A stretch of 64,000 nucleotides of DNA from Lunularia cruciata (Eukaryota > Streptophyta > Marchantiopsida > Lunulariales > Lunulariaceae): contig OX419757.1 in assembly GCA_948567375.1 (NCBI GenBank), positions 52,635,665-52,699,664 on the forward strand. Reading direction: 5' to 3'. Under the pieces are notes generated by a model. That model was not told where the DNA came from and did not search any database. It saw only the letters and a program-made list of their open reading frames with translations. Made by a program: the position numbers and the translations under genes. This document shows, piece after piece, positions 19,668 through 31,415 of this stretch. Within the stretch, counting starts at the first letter, position 1. Each line of letters begins with the position of its first letter.

Positions 19668-21059
19668 TTGTTTGACATTAAACTTGAGTACAGACCAGGT
19701 TGGTTCCATGTCATCCTTGATGTTCTATCACAACAACCTAATTTGAAGTCTCTTCCTCTCATTGCAGCAGCAATTACGATGGTGTCAATTGACCCCAAGA
19801 TCCATAACAAGTTTTGGTTAGCTCTACAACAAGATCCCTTCTTCCAAATGGTACATGGTCGTGTAACAATAGGTGACAAGGAATACAATACCTTCTCCTT
19901 CAAAGAAGGCCTTCTATTCCATGCGGACTGGATCTATGTTCCACCCAAAGGTGATCTTTGACTTGTGTGCCTTCAAGAAGCCCATGATTTACCCATCGCT
20001 GGTCATATGGGTGTGGACAAGACCTTGGGTACCCTCCAACGTCAATGGTGGTGGCCCAACATGACACGAGATGTTCAAGGATTTGTCCGATTGTGTGAGA
20101 GCTACCAACGTAACAAGGCCAACAACCTGAAGCCAAGTAGACTCCTTCAAATGCTTGCCATTCCATCAGCTTGCTAAGAGCATGTGAGCTTGGATCTCAT
20201 CACATCCAAAGACAAAACAAGGACACACCGCCATTGTGGTGTTTGTGGATAAGCTTAATAAGAAAATCCACTTGGCACCAACCTGTGATACCGTGGATGC
20301 TCCAACCTTAGCGCAAATCTACTTCGACAATGTCTTCAAGCATCATGGGATACCACGCGTACTCATCTCCGACTGTGATCCTTGATTTACCGTGAAGTTT
20401 TGGAAAGCACTCTTTCAGATACTTGGCACCAAGCTTGCTTTGTCCAAGGCCTATCATCCTCAAACTGATGGACAAACCAAATGTGCAAATCGTACATTGG
20501 AGGATATATTGCTAGCCTTTGTCAATGTCCACCATACCAATTGGGATGAATGTCTTGTTGTTGCAGAATTTGCCTACAACAATTCCAAACATGCAAGCAC
20601 CAGATTCTCTCCTTTCTTTCTCAATTTTGGCCAAGATTTGCTTGTTCCAGATTCTCTTCTTGCTCCTCCTCCATCTCAAGTTCCTCATACTTCCACATTC
20701 TTGACCACTTTATCCCAATCTCTCCAACAAGCCAAGTCTCACCTCCTTGTTGCTCAAAATCACCAAAATCAATATGCGGACCACCATCGTCGTGATCTGA
20801 CCTTTGAAGTTGGTGATAAATTCATGCTATCCTCCGGTAACCTCCCTCTCCCACTTGATACCCAATTTTGTAAACTTGCCTCCAATTGGATAAGACCCTT
20901 TGATATCACCCAAATTGTCTCTCCTATTGCTTATCGACTTGCCTTGCCTTGTCACATGCGTATCTATCATGTCTTTCATGTTTCCAAGTTGAAACCCTTT
21001 GTTCCTAACCCCTCTTCCTTTTCCTCTCGAGTCCAACCTCCCCCTCTTCCTATCCCTAT
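19668..21059 (+). pseudogene. C1 integrase
   Basis: The zinc-binding domain HDLPIAGHMGVDKT...CESY (19984-20105) has Tyr instead of the last Cys. The core segment LDLITS is near 20190, and SDCDP followed by a stop near 20370 gives the second Asp. The third catalytic residue is lost: DGQTKCANRT has Lys where Glu is expected (near 20480). The C-terminal part (20392-21056) is open and includes the FNNSKHAST-like and GPF-type segments. Confidence 0.85.
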
Positions 21060-21203
21060 CAATGATCATGAGGAGTACAAAGTTGATTGTATTTTTGCAC
21101 GTCACCATATTCAACGAGGCCATTGCCAACATATGGAGTACAAGGTCCTTTGGAAAGGGTATCCCCTTCATGATGCCACTTGGGAACCTCTTTCTCACCT
21201 CTA
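21060..21203 (+). pseudogene. C1 chromodomain
   Basis: The open frame 20392-21204 ends in a chromodomain with the aromatic core: EYKVDCIFARHHI, then EYKVLWKGYPLHDATWEPLSHL. In chromoviruses this domain binds modified histone tails and guides integration (family knowledge). A TAG ends the frame at 21202-21204 just after the domain core. Confidence 0.9.
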
Positions 21204-21270
21204 GAATGCACAGATGGCCATCCAGGAATTTGAAGCTTCACTGGCGACAAGGACGTCACCAACTAGCGAT

Positions 21271-21279
21271 AGGGGAATA
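21271..21279 (+). other. C1 polypurine tract
   Basis: AGGGGAATA, directly before the 3' LTR start at 21280. Confidence 0.7.
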
Positions 21280-21704
21280 TGTAACAATATGGAGTTTAGT
21301 GACAAAGTTAGTCGGGCTTACGAAGTAGCACATAAGACAAAGTAGCCTAGAATATTTTGGAAGTATCTAGGAAGCTTCTTGGGAAGCTTCCCAACTAGCT
21401 TAGCTTGCACCTCAAGTAAGTAGCTTCTAGAAGGAAGCTTCTAGAAGCTTCCAACTAGCTTAGCTTGCACGCCAAGTAGGCGGTTTCTAGAAGGAAGCTT
21501 CTTGAGAAGCTTCCTAGTTAACTTGGTTTGCACTCTAAGAAAGCAACTTGAGGAAGCTTCTTAGAAGCTTCTCAAGGGTCTTGTATGCCACCTATAAATA
21601 CCAAAGCCAAAGCTCATGCAAGGCATTCGGAGTTTTCCCTCATTCAAGTGTCCTAATGTGAGTTTCCATTCTCCTATTTCTCTCCTTGGATTTGGTCTTT
21701 TACA
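21280..21704 (+). repeat. C1 3' LTR
   Basis: 425 bp, the same ends as the 5' LTR but clearly diverged from it and lacking the telomere-like block. The A1 integrase resumes after it. Confidence 0.93.
21433..21452 (+). promoter_or_regulatory. Four-unit heat-shock-element-like site
   Basis: GGAAGCTTCTAGAAGCTTCC gives four perfect contiguous units (GAA, TTC, GAA, TTC, each two bases apart). It is also a 20-bp palindrome. Equivalent sites are in both C2 LTRs. Confidence 0.55.
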
Positions 21705-22040
21705 ACCGTACTACCTCTCGAGATCACCCTGAGGCAGATGGCTTAGCAGAGAGAGTGGTTCAAATGATGAAGAGAGGATTGCAAAAGTATGGTTTGCAAA
21801 GAGGCCACTTGGGAGAGTGGGATCTCCAGTTACCTTGGTTGGCCATGGGCTATTGATTCTGCCAGCAAGCCTCCTTAGCATCCTTCTCTCTATACTTTCT
21901 ACTCTATGGACGAGATCTAGGTTTATCTGTAGCCATTTATCAAGATGCTACTATAGTTTTGGACTTGGATGACCTTGATGTATAGATGAATGCATGTTCT
22001 TAGCGGGTAGAGATATTTTGGAGAGTGATGCCGATGGCCT
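21705..22040 (+). pseudogene. A1 integrase, C-terminal part of core
   Basis: After the ACCGT duplication the frame gives TSRDHPEADGLAERVVQMMKRGL, which carries the third catalytic residue Glu (in GLAER). A WDLQLPWLAMGY segment, a LYGRDL stretch and an acidic VLDLDDLDV segment follow. Stops interrupt it at about 21857 and 21979. Confidence 0.85.
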
Positions 22041-22500
22041 TTGAGAACTTGGCAATTGCTCATCATAGTGATACTTTATGTTATGCTACCATTTGAGGAG
22101 GAGGTTATAGACCCTCAATCCATCAATTTCATCCAGGAGAATGTATATCTTCAACAGATAGCACCAATGACACTTGATGTTTTGACAAGCCGCACTATCT
22201 TGAGAGTGTGTGAGGTTTTGCCATCTGGAGTCCTTGTATTAGAAGGATATAATGGTGTTTTTTGGAAGGATCATGTGTGCAATTGTGCGCCATGCCACCT
22301 CCCAAACATTGATGGTACTATGGACCAAAGCTTGGCACTTGTACGTGCAAGCTTGAGGTGTATGTTATGTGGCTCTTTTGGTGGAGCTACTATTATGTTA
22401 GTGTGTGATAGTTGTTCGAGAGGATGGCATATGGCATGTATGACTCCTCCCCTCATGGTGGTTCCTCAAGGATAGTGTTTATGTCCTAGATGTACTTGAC
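22041..22500 (+). pseudogene. A1 C-terminal barrel and PHD finger
   Basis: An open stretch to 22475. First comes an integrase C-terminal beta-barrel-like segment (VYLQQIAPMTLDV...ILRVCEVLPSGVLVLEGYNG). Then CNCAPCHLPNIDGT and a PHD-type zinc finger at 22359-22493 with C4HC3 spacing: RCMLCGS, LVCDSC, GWHMAC and, after a TAG where Trp is expected, CLCPRC. PHD fingers read histone H3 tails, often Lys4 state (family knowledge). It sits where chromoviruses carry a chromodomain. A2 has the same finger at 45988-46080, so it belongs to the element and is not captured host sequence next to one copy. Confidence 0.8.
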
Positions 22501-22668
22501 CTATAGCTAGTTCATTCTTTATATGGTATAGATTGCAGACAGGTGACTAACGATGGGGCTTCATAGCACCAAGCCTCCTTATCTTTGCCCATCATAGGGT
22601 ATACCATATACTTTGAGTAGATAACTATCTGGAGTTAGAGGGACCTAACCGCCAGCTAGGGAGGCAAT

Positions 22669-23320
22669 TGTGATACTTTAGAGTCTATGTATGACTTATG
22701 TGTGAGTTGTGCTTCTATAGTGTATGATGTTGACAACAATGTATGTTGTGTAGCTATGTATATGCACTACAATTGTCACACCATTTGTAGTGTCACATCT
22801 AGATTGCTTGAACACTAGAGTTCCAGTGATAGTAGTTAGAGTTATTTCAGCAGTTTCTCTGAGACTACTTTCTGACGGTCAGATTTTGTGTTTGGGGTAA
22901 TGACTTGACAATGGGGCCCACCGTCACTTTGCACTGCTTTCACCGTCAAGTGTGCCGTCAATGGGACCATTAGGGTTTCAGACCTAGCTCAAGTCCAAGG
23001 AGTATACTTTCACAGTGCAGCTCTAGAGAGCTCACTTCTCTGATGTTGAGCCTTTGAGTTCCTGCTTATGGTGGATAGAGGCTGGCGAGCGTCACCTAGA
23101 TTCTCTTAGCTAGAGTGAGTGTGGCTTGATTGTAATCAGTGCCCAGTTATTGGCAATTTATAGAGTGACAAATCACGTACTGATCTGAGTTGAGTTGAGA
23201 GTGGTAAACAATCTGATTATTGTGGCACTTTAGAGTCTATATATGACTTATGTGTGAGCTGTGTTTCTATAGTATATGATGTTGACATCTATGTATGTTG
23301 TGTAGCAATGTATATACGCA
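22669..23320 (+). repeat. A1 3' LTR-like region with a repeated end block
   Basis: It starts TGTGATACTTTAGAG right after a purine-rich tract (AGGGAGGCAAT, 22658-22668). The first about 100 bp recur at 23220-23315 (TGTGGCACTTTAGAG...). A2 has the same layout on the minus strand (45761 downwards, with the second block near 45215), so the duplication is part of the family LTR or of a fixed tandem of two LTRs. The true LTR end cannot be fixed because neither 5' LTR is in the window. Confidence 0.6.
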
Positions 23321-24104
23321 TGACAATCAAACTATCTTTCCCAGCCAAAGCTACAGGTGTATAGATAATAATGGAACAATCACTAGGATAACAAGCAAGG
23401 GTGGACTAGTTAGCTAGAGCACCAGTCCAAGAACCAAAGATCTAAGGGTCAAACCCTATTGCGCACAATCTAGCAGGATGTGCAGATTTTGCCAAACAAT
23501 GACCAAGATCTATTCTAAATTAGCTAGCCTCATGCCAGTAAGCTGACCCTTCATAGCCTTTCATAGCCAATAACTCTATGCCTCAAAGCCTCTAAACACC
23601 AAAATTTAGCCAAATGAGGCCTTTCTTCTTACCACTTCAAACCCTCTCCAAATTTGGCAAAATTGCTCCAACTCTAGCCAAAAATCAAATTTGAACTTCA
23701 GCCAAAATTTGATATAAATCCCTAAAGTTGGTTGACCGCCAAATCTTCCCCTAACTCTCCATTTGAGCCAAATTGAAATGATAGGTTTCTCCAAATCACA
23801 AATTCCCAAGGATAGGTTCCCAAATCCACCTTCAATTTCACTTTTTGAGCCCAACTCACACCAGATTGGTCCTACTTTCACCATTTGAGCTCAAAATGAC
23901 AACCATTGCTTGAAAATTGCGTCTCTTTGCTCAAAATTTGGCCAACGCTTTTGCACACCGTCTGCCTCATTGCCAAATCAACATCAATTGAACAAGTTTC
24001 TACACATTAAGGAAAATCCAAACTCTGATTGAGGTACCAACAACCAGCAAGTCTTGGAGATACCACCAACACTCTTAGTTCTTGCACCCAATTTCCCCAT
24101 GACC
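23321..24104. other. Non-coding stretch between inverted A LTR pieces
   Basis: No gene seen. Rich in CCAAA/GCCAAA-type words. It could be leader sequence of a third, inverted A element, because it lies just inside the inverted LTR fragment, but I found no convincing primer-binding site. Confidence 0.4.
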
Positions 24105-24575
24105 TCACTTCTTTGATGTAATCAGTTTGTTTACACAACTCAAATCACTCTCAAATCAGATCAGTACTTGATCTGTCACTCCATAATCTACCAACAATTG
24201 GGCATTGATTACAACCAAGCCACACCCACTCTAGCTAAGAGAGTCCAAGTGATGCTCACCGGCCTCTATCCATGATAACCAAGAACTCAAAAGCTCATCT
24301 TCAAAGAAGTGAGATTTCTAGAGCTGCACTTTGAAAGTATACACCCTAGACTTGAGCTAAGTCCCAAACCCTAATGGTCCCACTGACGGCACATCCAACG
24401 GTGCAAATGATGCAAGTGATGGTGGGCCACACCATGTAATCAATACCTTGAACATGAAATCTGACCGTCGACAAGTATTCTATGATTAATTACCAAAATA
24501 CTCATGACTACCAACACTACTACTCTAGAGTCAGAGCAATCTAGGTGCAATGCTACAAATGGCGTGATATATAAT
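24105..24575 (-). repeat. Inverted family A LTR fragment (A3)
   Basis: The minus strand of this stretch matches 22786-23215. Shared words include CCATTAGGGTTT, AGTGCAGCTCTAGA, GACGGTCAGATTT and TGTGGCTTG/GTAATCA. It lacks the first 100 or so bases of the LTR. With 22786-23215 it forms an imperfect inverted repeat with a loop of about 0.9 kb. Confidence 0.7.
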
Positions 24576-25260
24576 CTTTTACTTTCAAAAGTCTAGAAAT
24601 ATACCCAATTGACATGGAGCTTAGCCACATGTTACCTTTTTTGTCTCTCCCTTGTTTGGCTTGATGGGGTCTTCCCATCCTTCATTTTTCCTATGCGGTC
24701 ACCTTTCTCTAAGAAATATACCCAATTGAATAAAATATAATTTCCAAAGTACTTTTTGTAGTCATTTAATTCATATATATGATACATATAGGTCAAGAAA
24801 CATAAGATAAAAAAATAAATAATTTTATCACAATTATTATGAACATTCACTAGAATATTTTATCTGTATATAACTAAAAGTTTTAAGCCATTTTGAATCC
24901 TTGAAATTTTATAATGATAAAAAATTCTGAAATTGAAAATTTTAATATAAAAATATTAGAACAAAAACTTTGTCAACAAAAGAAATAGATAAGATTATAT
25001 GTAAGTTCCTTTTTATCATCAAAAGATATTATATTTATAAGAATCTAAATTTAGTTATTGAACCTATTATTGAGATTTTTCTAAAATATACATCTGAATA
25101 AAAAAAATATTTAAAAAAAATCATAAATGTGGTGCTGTACCTTAGGAGAGCAGAATTCTTATTTGTTTTGTTAAAATTGTGTGGTATAATAGTAGGTAGT
25201 TTATTAGATAGGTGACAAAATCAAAGGACAGTTCATTATTTATTCATTAATCTTGTAATA
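24576..25260. other. AT-rich spacer
   Basis: Very AT-rich, only short frames, no recognised element. I see nothing functional in it. Confidence 0.5.
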
Positions 25261-28200
25261 GGTCAAAGATGATATCTTTTTTCATGTGGATTTGCGGCTT
25301 GGAGGACAAGGTACAAGACCACTCCTACAATAAGGTAGCATACAAGGACAAGGATCTTCATACTTGTAACAAACAAAGGTCAAATGTCATGGTGTCATAA
25401 CCATATTCATATGGTGATAGTTTGTAACCTTTGTTGCTATGGACCTCATGGTCTTTGTAATTATAGGCTGAAAGATAATACAAAGTCAAGAATTGTGAGT
25501 ACTATTACCACTTCTTGTGGATGAGAAACAAGTATGAGTTCAAGAGTGCTACATCAAAGATCACATGTTCATGCAACCAAGTGTTAATGCAAACATTCAA
25601 GCAACATGATTGCACCAGAACAGAATAGAAATTTGGACCGTTTGCCTTGATTAAAATAATCTCATGCCAAATGTATTGACTCTTCACCACCTTTGACTGA
25701 AATAATCTCATGCCATATATATTGACTCTTCACCAACTTACATGCCTACCTACTGTTAAAATGGTACACCTTGAGTACAAAATGAAGACTCATGTTGTGG
25801 AGTAGAACTTAACACAAATTCACTCTTTGAAAATTCTCTCCTATAGTTGCCTCAATTTACAAAAAGAGCTCAATTTTGACAATCATGTATTTCAAGAGTC
25901 TATGTGAGAGAGTGGATTTTGGTGTGGTAATTCCCTATGTATGTGTGCAGAAAATGAATGTAGTCATGGCGCTAGACAAGAGAGGTAAGAGAAAACAACA
26001 TGAACTCACTAAGAAAATTAGCAGACATTGGAAATCTTTGAGTGTGGACTACACCAAGAAGCCAAGTATATTCAAAGTAGAAGAACAGAATTCTTGTTAG
26101 GGGATTGGAACATCTCAAATGTTTCCATGCTAGAAGAGATCCATAGTAATCTTGATCCAAAAAATAAACTATTGAGAGGCAATCCTACAATTTGGGCAAA
26201 AGATGATTAGCAATAGGTTGAACACTAAGCCTCCTAGTTTGATGAAACGATTAAAGATACCCAACATAGTCATCCTAGTCCAAAACTCAAAGCCAAGATA
26301 GATGACTTGTTCAATGATGCAAACATGAGTAATGACTATTGCATAGACTCCTTAAAAGATCTGGTCCACTAAGTCAACATAGAAAGTATCATGAAGTTTT
26401 TCAAGTCTAAATGCATGTCTTATGTAAACTTGAACCAAGCCATCTTCTTTCAACTCCTCCACAACAAAAAACTATTGAGTTGGGCGTAAATGTTTTGTTT
26501 ACAAATGGCTTAGTTAGTAGAAGAAATGAGGGAGCAAGGAGGAGCTACAATTATATTGCCATTTGTGATTCACTTTTACATCAATGTGGACCTCCTTACA
26601 AAGGAGGGAAAGAAGAAGTATATGAGTCAATTTCATCATCTTGACTATTTCTTTTCAAACCTTGATGCCTTGAAGGAGATAGAAAAACACAAGGTAGTTG
26701 ACAAAAAACTACAAGAAAATAGAGTTTTATCAAGTAGAAAAATCATACAACACGGCAAACATTTGTAACAAGGTTACTATCACATGACCCAAGATCAAGG
26801 CATCTAAGAAGCAAAAAAGAACCGTCCAAATAGTAGATGTATCTTCAAGAGGAAGTGGAAGCCAAGGAAAAAACATAGGCAATGATGGGAATATATACAA
26901 GGTAAGAACTTGGGTCACAAGCACATCCAAACACAAGAGGGTTGCTTTGGTGCACAACAAGAGATCATGGAGTGACAATTTATTCACTCATATTTCATCA
27001 CCTATGTATAGAGACAAGGTGAATGTTGGAGATCTGAATTACAAAGTGCAATTGTTTGAGATGACAAGCACCCTAGAATGGCATATTCCATTTATTTCAA
27101 CTTGAAAGAAAATAGATAGGGTGATTTAGGTGAAATCTAATGGAGATTCAATTTTCACTCACTTGTGGGATTTAGGTGGTCCAAGGGGGACCAATAAAGC
27201 TACTCCTTGCTGACCTTTTGTAAAGAACTTGATAAGATAAAAAACACCTTCTTGAACTTCCATTTGTATTGCTTGAATATCTTTAATATAAAATTGAATA
27301 AAAATATGAAAATATTTTTGGGAATTTTCATCCCTAATGTAGAGATACATATGATACAATGTGTGTTGTTGTAGCCAGTTGTAGCTATTTTAATAGCAAC
27401 ATTAGAAACACTCCTCTATGTTCTTTTGGTCCATTGCTCTGAAGGTTAGGATCTAGGTAAGTCTTAAGCAAAGGAGGAAACAATGTGAAAGGACATCAAA
27501 GAGACCCTTATTTCCAACTTGAGAAAGAAATCAAATGAGGTAGCAACAACTCATTTTTAGATGCCTTGGGTAACAAAGCTGGGTTGTCTCATATGGTGTT
27601 GAATGAGACCCATACAAACAAAGCAGACCATGTTAACAAAGAATACAAAATATACAAGGAGCCACCCATAATGGCAAAAGTTCTAAAGACAAAGGATGAA
27701 GGGGCAAAGAGCATCATGATCAACCTATGGATCAATGGCGGCCAACAAAGATCAAACAAATAACACCAACATGATGGAGGACATCTTATGTCATTTGAAA
27801 TGCAAAGCAACTCTCTCTAGTGATTGATAGCAATATACTCTATCAATATGGTTATGATGATGGATGCTTGGAGGAATTCATGGCATTCTACCCTAAAGTA
27901 GACCTTATTTTTAATGACCCAACAACACTCATACAATACCTTTATAAGCTTGCTCAAACTACAATGAAAGATAAGGCTCTACTTTGCAGTGAGCTTGATT
28001 GAGTCAAATGAGAGCTCAAGATAGAAGTAGAAGATTGCAAAGAAAAAGATCAGATGCTTGAGAAATATAGGAGGAAGAACTAGCATGATAGGAGCAACAC
28101 AAGGTGGTACTACAATGCACGTAAGTATATGTTATTGCCTTCAAAGACAAGGTCTCCAAACAATGAGCCTAACACAAAGACCAAATATGGTGTATGTGAC

Positions 28201-28337
28201 AAAGAGGTGATAGCACTAAAAATAGTTGGAGGAGGCTAGAACCAAGATAACTATAGCTAAAGTACTATGGTGACTCAATCTTGAATCACTATAGTATAAT
28301 CAATCAGGTTGGAAATGACTAGAAATGAAGATAGATT
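25261..28337. other. Unrecognised decayed sequence
   Basis: A-rich, with short + strand frames (25876-26100, 26411-26644, 27566-27763, 27820-28002), rich in Lys, none matching a family I know. It may be the eroded interior of the long-LTR element whose LTR lies at 28338-30312. There is a 46-bp tandem duplication at 25657-25738. Confidence 0.35.
25657..25738. repeat. Short tandem duplication
   Basis: AATAATCTCATGCCAAATG... recurs after 46 bp as AATAATCTCATGCCATATA..., both followed by TATTGACTCTTCACCA. Confidence 0.75.
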
Positions 28338-30312
28338 GTCATAATGTCATAAGTTTTCTATTCTTGCCTATTTAACCTCTTTCAAAAAAACCACTCCAAA
28401 AGAGGGTAGAGTCACCACCTCTAGTACACTAAAAAAAGTAGAGAATTACTAATAATCACTCTCACAATAGATTTAATCTAGAGGATTCTTGATTGTGATG
28501 GTTCATTTGTAATGAAGGTCACTTCACCTTGGAATTTCTATACCTTCCTTGTTGCTTGGCCAAATTCTTGACAACTATCATTGAAGCATTCATAAGTCCT
28601 AAAATTGGCATTCACATCATTATGTTTAGGTTGTACAAAATTGAGATTATTAAGGTTTCTCACAAATAGGTCTTAGAATGCACAAACTAAGAGAGAGTAA
28701 GATCTCCTAATCACTCTTACAACTACAATTGTGACATAGTGTTCCACCCTTCCCAAGAGGCACAACATCACAAGAGTCTTGAATGACTATGTTGTTGACC
28801 TATAGGTTGGTATTACTAACAATACTCCAGCTTATGATGACCTATTGTTGGATTGTTCTTGACCTTTGTAGAGCCTATAGAGTTCCACACTCTAGTTCCA
28901 CATGAATGACTTCCCTCACTCAAGTGCTTTTGCTCAAGATTCCTCACTCCCATTCAATCCAACCTACAATCACTTATACAAAGTACAAACTAAGACACGT
29001 ACACCAACTTGATAGTCTTGATGGTATAAACTTTGTTTAATGCAATTAAAAGATGCACCAAATGAACTTGTGAACATCTGTTCTAAGCCCAATAAAAATC
29101 CTACTTAGCTATCAAAAGAATCTAGTGGTTACAATGTACTAGAGATCCCAAATTACATTTAAGTTGCTCAATGCTAATCATATCTTATCTACTTATTTAA
29201 CCCTAAACCTAATCCTAAGTAGGTATAGGCCATGTTGTATGGCCACCTAAGCTGCTTAACTTATCATCTGCCACCATCATGTCATGTTAAAGGTGTAATA
29301 CAAGATCTTTGCATCATAACCTAGCTATTATGTACAAAATATGTACATATACAAAATGTCTTGTACAGCAATTGTAAAAAAGTACCTTATTGTATCTACA
29401 AAATGGCTCTTAGTATTTTATGACAAAGTTTAATGCTACTCATTCTGTATGAAGCTATTGATGAAATGAAGAAATGAAGAAATGAAGAAGTACAAGAACA
29501 AAGTATGAGGTTAAGTACACAAAAGAAGTATGAGAAACAAATATTACAAGGTCAGAGATTTTGTATGAGTACAAGGTGTGAGTATGAGACAAATAGTATG
29601 AGGTAGAATAGAAGGCATGAGTATTAGGTCTAAGATGAGTACAAGGTACAAGGTGATGAGGTATGAGGTGTGAGTTTGAGACAAGTATGAGATATGAAAA
29701 TGAGATAAATGGTATGAGGTCGTAGTACGAGACAAGTACAAGATTACAAATGAGAAATGAGTATAAGGTTACAAACAAGAAACTAATATGAGGTTACAAA
29801 CAAGAAACAAGTACAAGGTTACAAACAAGAAACAAATACATGGTTACAAACAAGAAACGAGTACGAGAATAAAAATGAGAAACAAGTAAGAGGTTACGAA
29901 CAAGTATGAGGCTATAAGGTGTGGGCTGAACATCCAAATTTTGGTACTTCATATGGTCATAACTTTTGTTACAAACCTCCAAACACTCTGATTTTGGTAT
30001 CAATAGAAAGCTCTTGTGAAGTTGATTCTAATGCAATAACAATCACTCCATTTGAATAGGTAACCTTAGAGATATTAACCCCAAGTGTACACAACAAAAT
30101 TCCTCAAAGATGACTCTTCCAAGTTGAAGGTTGATGGCAACAAAGATCTTCAAGGGGCAGCCCCTTTGTACCTTGGTGTAAACAATGATGAAGCTAAATA
30201 ATACCACATTGAGGGGATTTCTTATTTAAACATAATAATATATTTCTTTCTCCTTCACAAAAGTAGAAAGATGGAACAAAATTGCACTCTTGAAAAAAAT
30301 TGAGGTGTGACA
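28338..30312 (-). repeat. Decayed long LTR related to 15429-17359
   Basis: Several segments match the 1931-bp LTR in the same order: TCTTGATTGTGATG, GTGTTCCACC...GGCACAAC, and ACCTCCAAAC followed by ATTTTGGT and CAGAAAGC-like words. The right end GGTGTGACA gives a minus-strand start TGTCACACCTC, typical of an LTR. The left end near 28338 (TGTCATAATG) is a guess. It contains the tandem repeat at 29460-29925. No target duplication found. Confidence 0.45.
29460..29925. repeat. Degenerate minisatellite
   Basis: The clearest part (29765-29925) repeats a unit of about 25 bp, AGGTTACAAACAAGAAAC plus 6-8 variable bases, at least five times. The left part is a looser array of GAGTATGAGGT/GAGACAAGTA words. 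It translates to Tyr/Ser-rich nonsense on the minus strand and is not a gene. Confidence 0.85.
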
Positions 30313-31075
30313 AGTACACTATAAGAACTACAAGTGGCTTGCAAATCTTCATGTGTAAGAACTCATTACAAGCCTAAAACATCAACAAGAGCAAAAAGAT
30401 GAGTTGATGGCCAAGCTTTAAGACAAATTAACAAAGGAGCTCCAAAGTAGGCATAAACACCTACTAAACAAGCTGGTCTACTTTTGGTGGTGGAGCACAC
30501 TACCACCTAACTTGTCAAATAGTTAGAACAAATAGCAATGGAGCAACCACAACATCCAAAATTGAAGGACCTCAAGATGGACATTGACGCATTGGAAAAG
30601 AAGGTATATATGAATGACCAGCTCATGGCATTGGCAGTCGAGCCCTCTCCACAACCAAGTTCCAAGAAGCAATGACTAGTTTAGGACAACCCATTAAAAA
30701 TTATGGAAGGAGCTCATAAAGCTCATTTGACTATGTAAAGAAGAAGAAAGTTTGTCGTAAGCACCACCAGATCACAAAAATGAATGAGTAACAACTTTGT
30801 AAGAAATGATTTACGAGCAACTTTGCATGCGATGAGCAAGTTATAACTTGGAGTAAAACAACTACAACTCATCTTTTTTATTAAGGATAGGATAGATTTC
30901 ATAATCATAGCCCAAGGTCCTTAGTTTCTATACATACTTTGTCCATAGCTAGTTAGACTATGTTACGTATGACTACAAACTCAACAAAGCAAACACTGGA
31001 CACAGTCAAACCGAGCAACTCAGCTACACCAACCTGAAACTGGTCATGCTAAGGGAAGAAAGGGACCATGCAAAG
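30313..31075. other. Unrecognised spacer
   Basis: Lys/Glu/Gln-coding flavour in short frames (30380-30680) but no domain that I recognise and no long frame. Confidence 0.35.
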
Positions 31076-31415
31076 CAAAGTGACATTCATTACTAATGAG
31101 TAATCACAAGAATCATTTAGATTATATTTATAGCGAGCATGATTATTTTTTAATTATCTTTCACAATGTGCACACAATGGTGACATTCCATACTTCTAGG
31201 AATGACTTGGCCCAAGAGGTTAAATATGAAAACTATAGATTGTCACAAAGTGACATTCATTACTAATGAGTAATCACAAGAATCATTTAGATTATATTTA
31301 TAGCAAGAATGATTATTTTTTAATTATCTTTTGCAATGTGCCAACAATGGTGACATTCCATACTTCTACGAATGACTTGGCCCAAGAGGTTAAATATGAA
31401 AACTATAGATTGTCA
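31076..31415. repeat. 170-bp tandem duplication
   Basis: Two head-to-tail units, 31076-31245 and 31246-31415, nearly identical. Each runs from CAAAGTGACATTC to CTATAGATTGTCA. Only a handful of differences are visible, so the duplication is young relative to its surroundings. Confidence 0.95.

Larger units (their letters stand above)
14095..21704 (+). mobile_element. C1: Ty3/gypsy chromovirus with HSE-rich LTRs
   Basis: A 7610-bp element on the + strand, inserted in the A1 integrase. Its LTRs are 14095-14536 and 21280-21704. Target duplication ACTGT (14090-14094) / ACCGT (21705-21709) has one mismatch. The primer-binding site is of initiator-Met tRNA type. Order is gag, CCHC, protease, RT, RNase H, integrase, chromodomain. 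A 1931-bp solo LTR is inserted in gag. Without it the body is about 5.68 kb, nearly the same as C2 (5667 bp). Stops, frameshifts and lost active-site residues show that it is dead. Confidence 0.93.

Noticed and set aside
24000-24110. Primer-binding site for a third A element
   Set aside because: TGGTATCTCC-like words on the minus strand diverge from any tRNA end after six bases and are not at a defined LTR edge.
25876-26210. Lys-rich frames as a host gene
   Set aside because: Short, broken, no splice-compatible neighbours and no domain recognised.
29455-30003. Tyr/Ser-rich minus-strand frames
   Set aside because: They are translations of the degenerate minisatellite.
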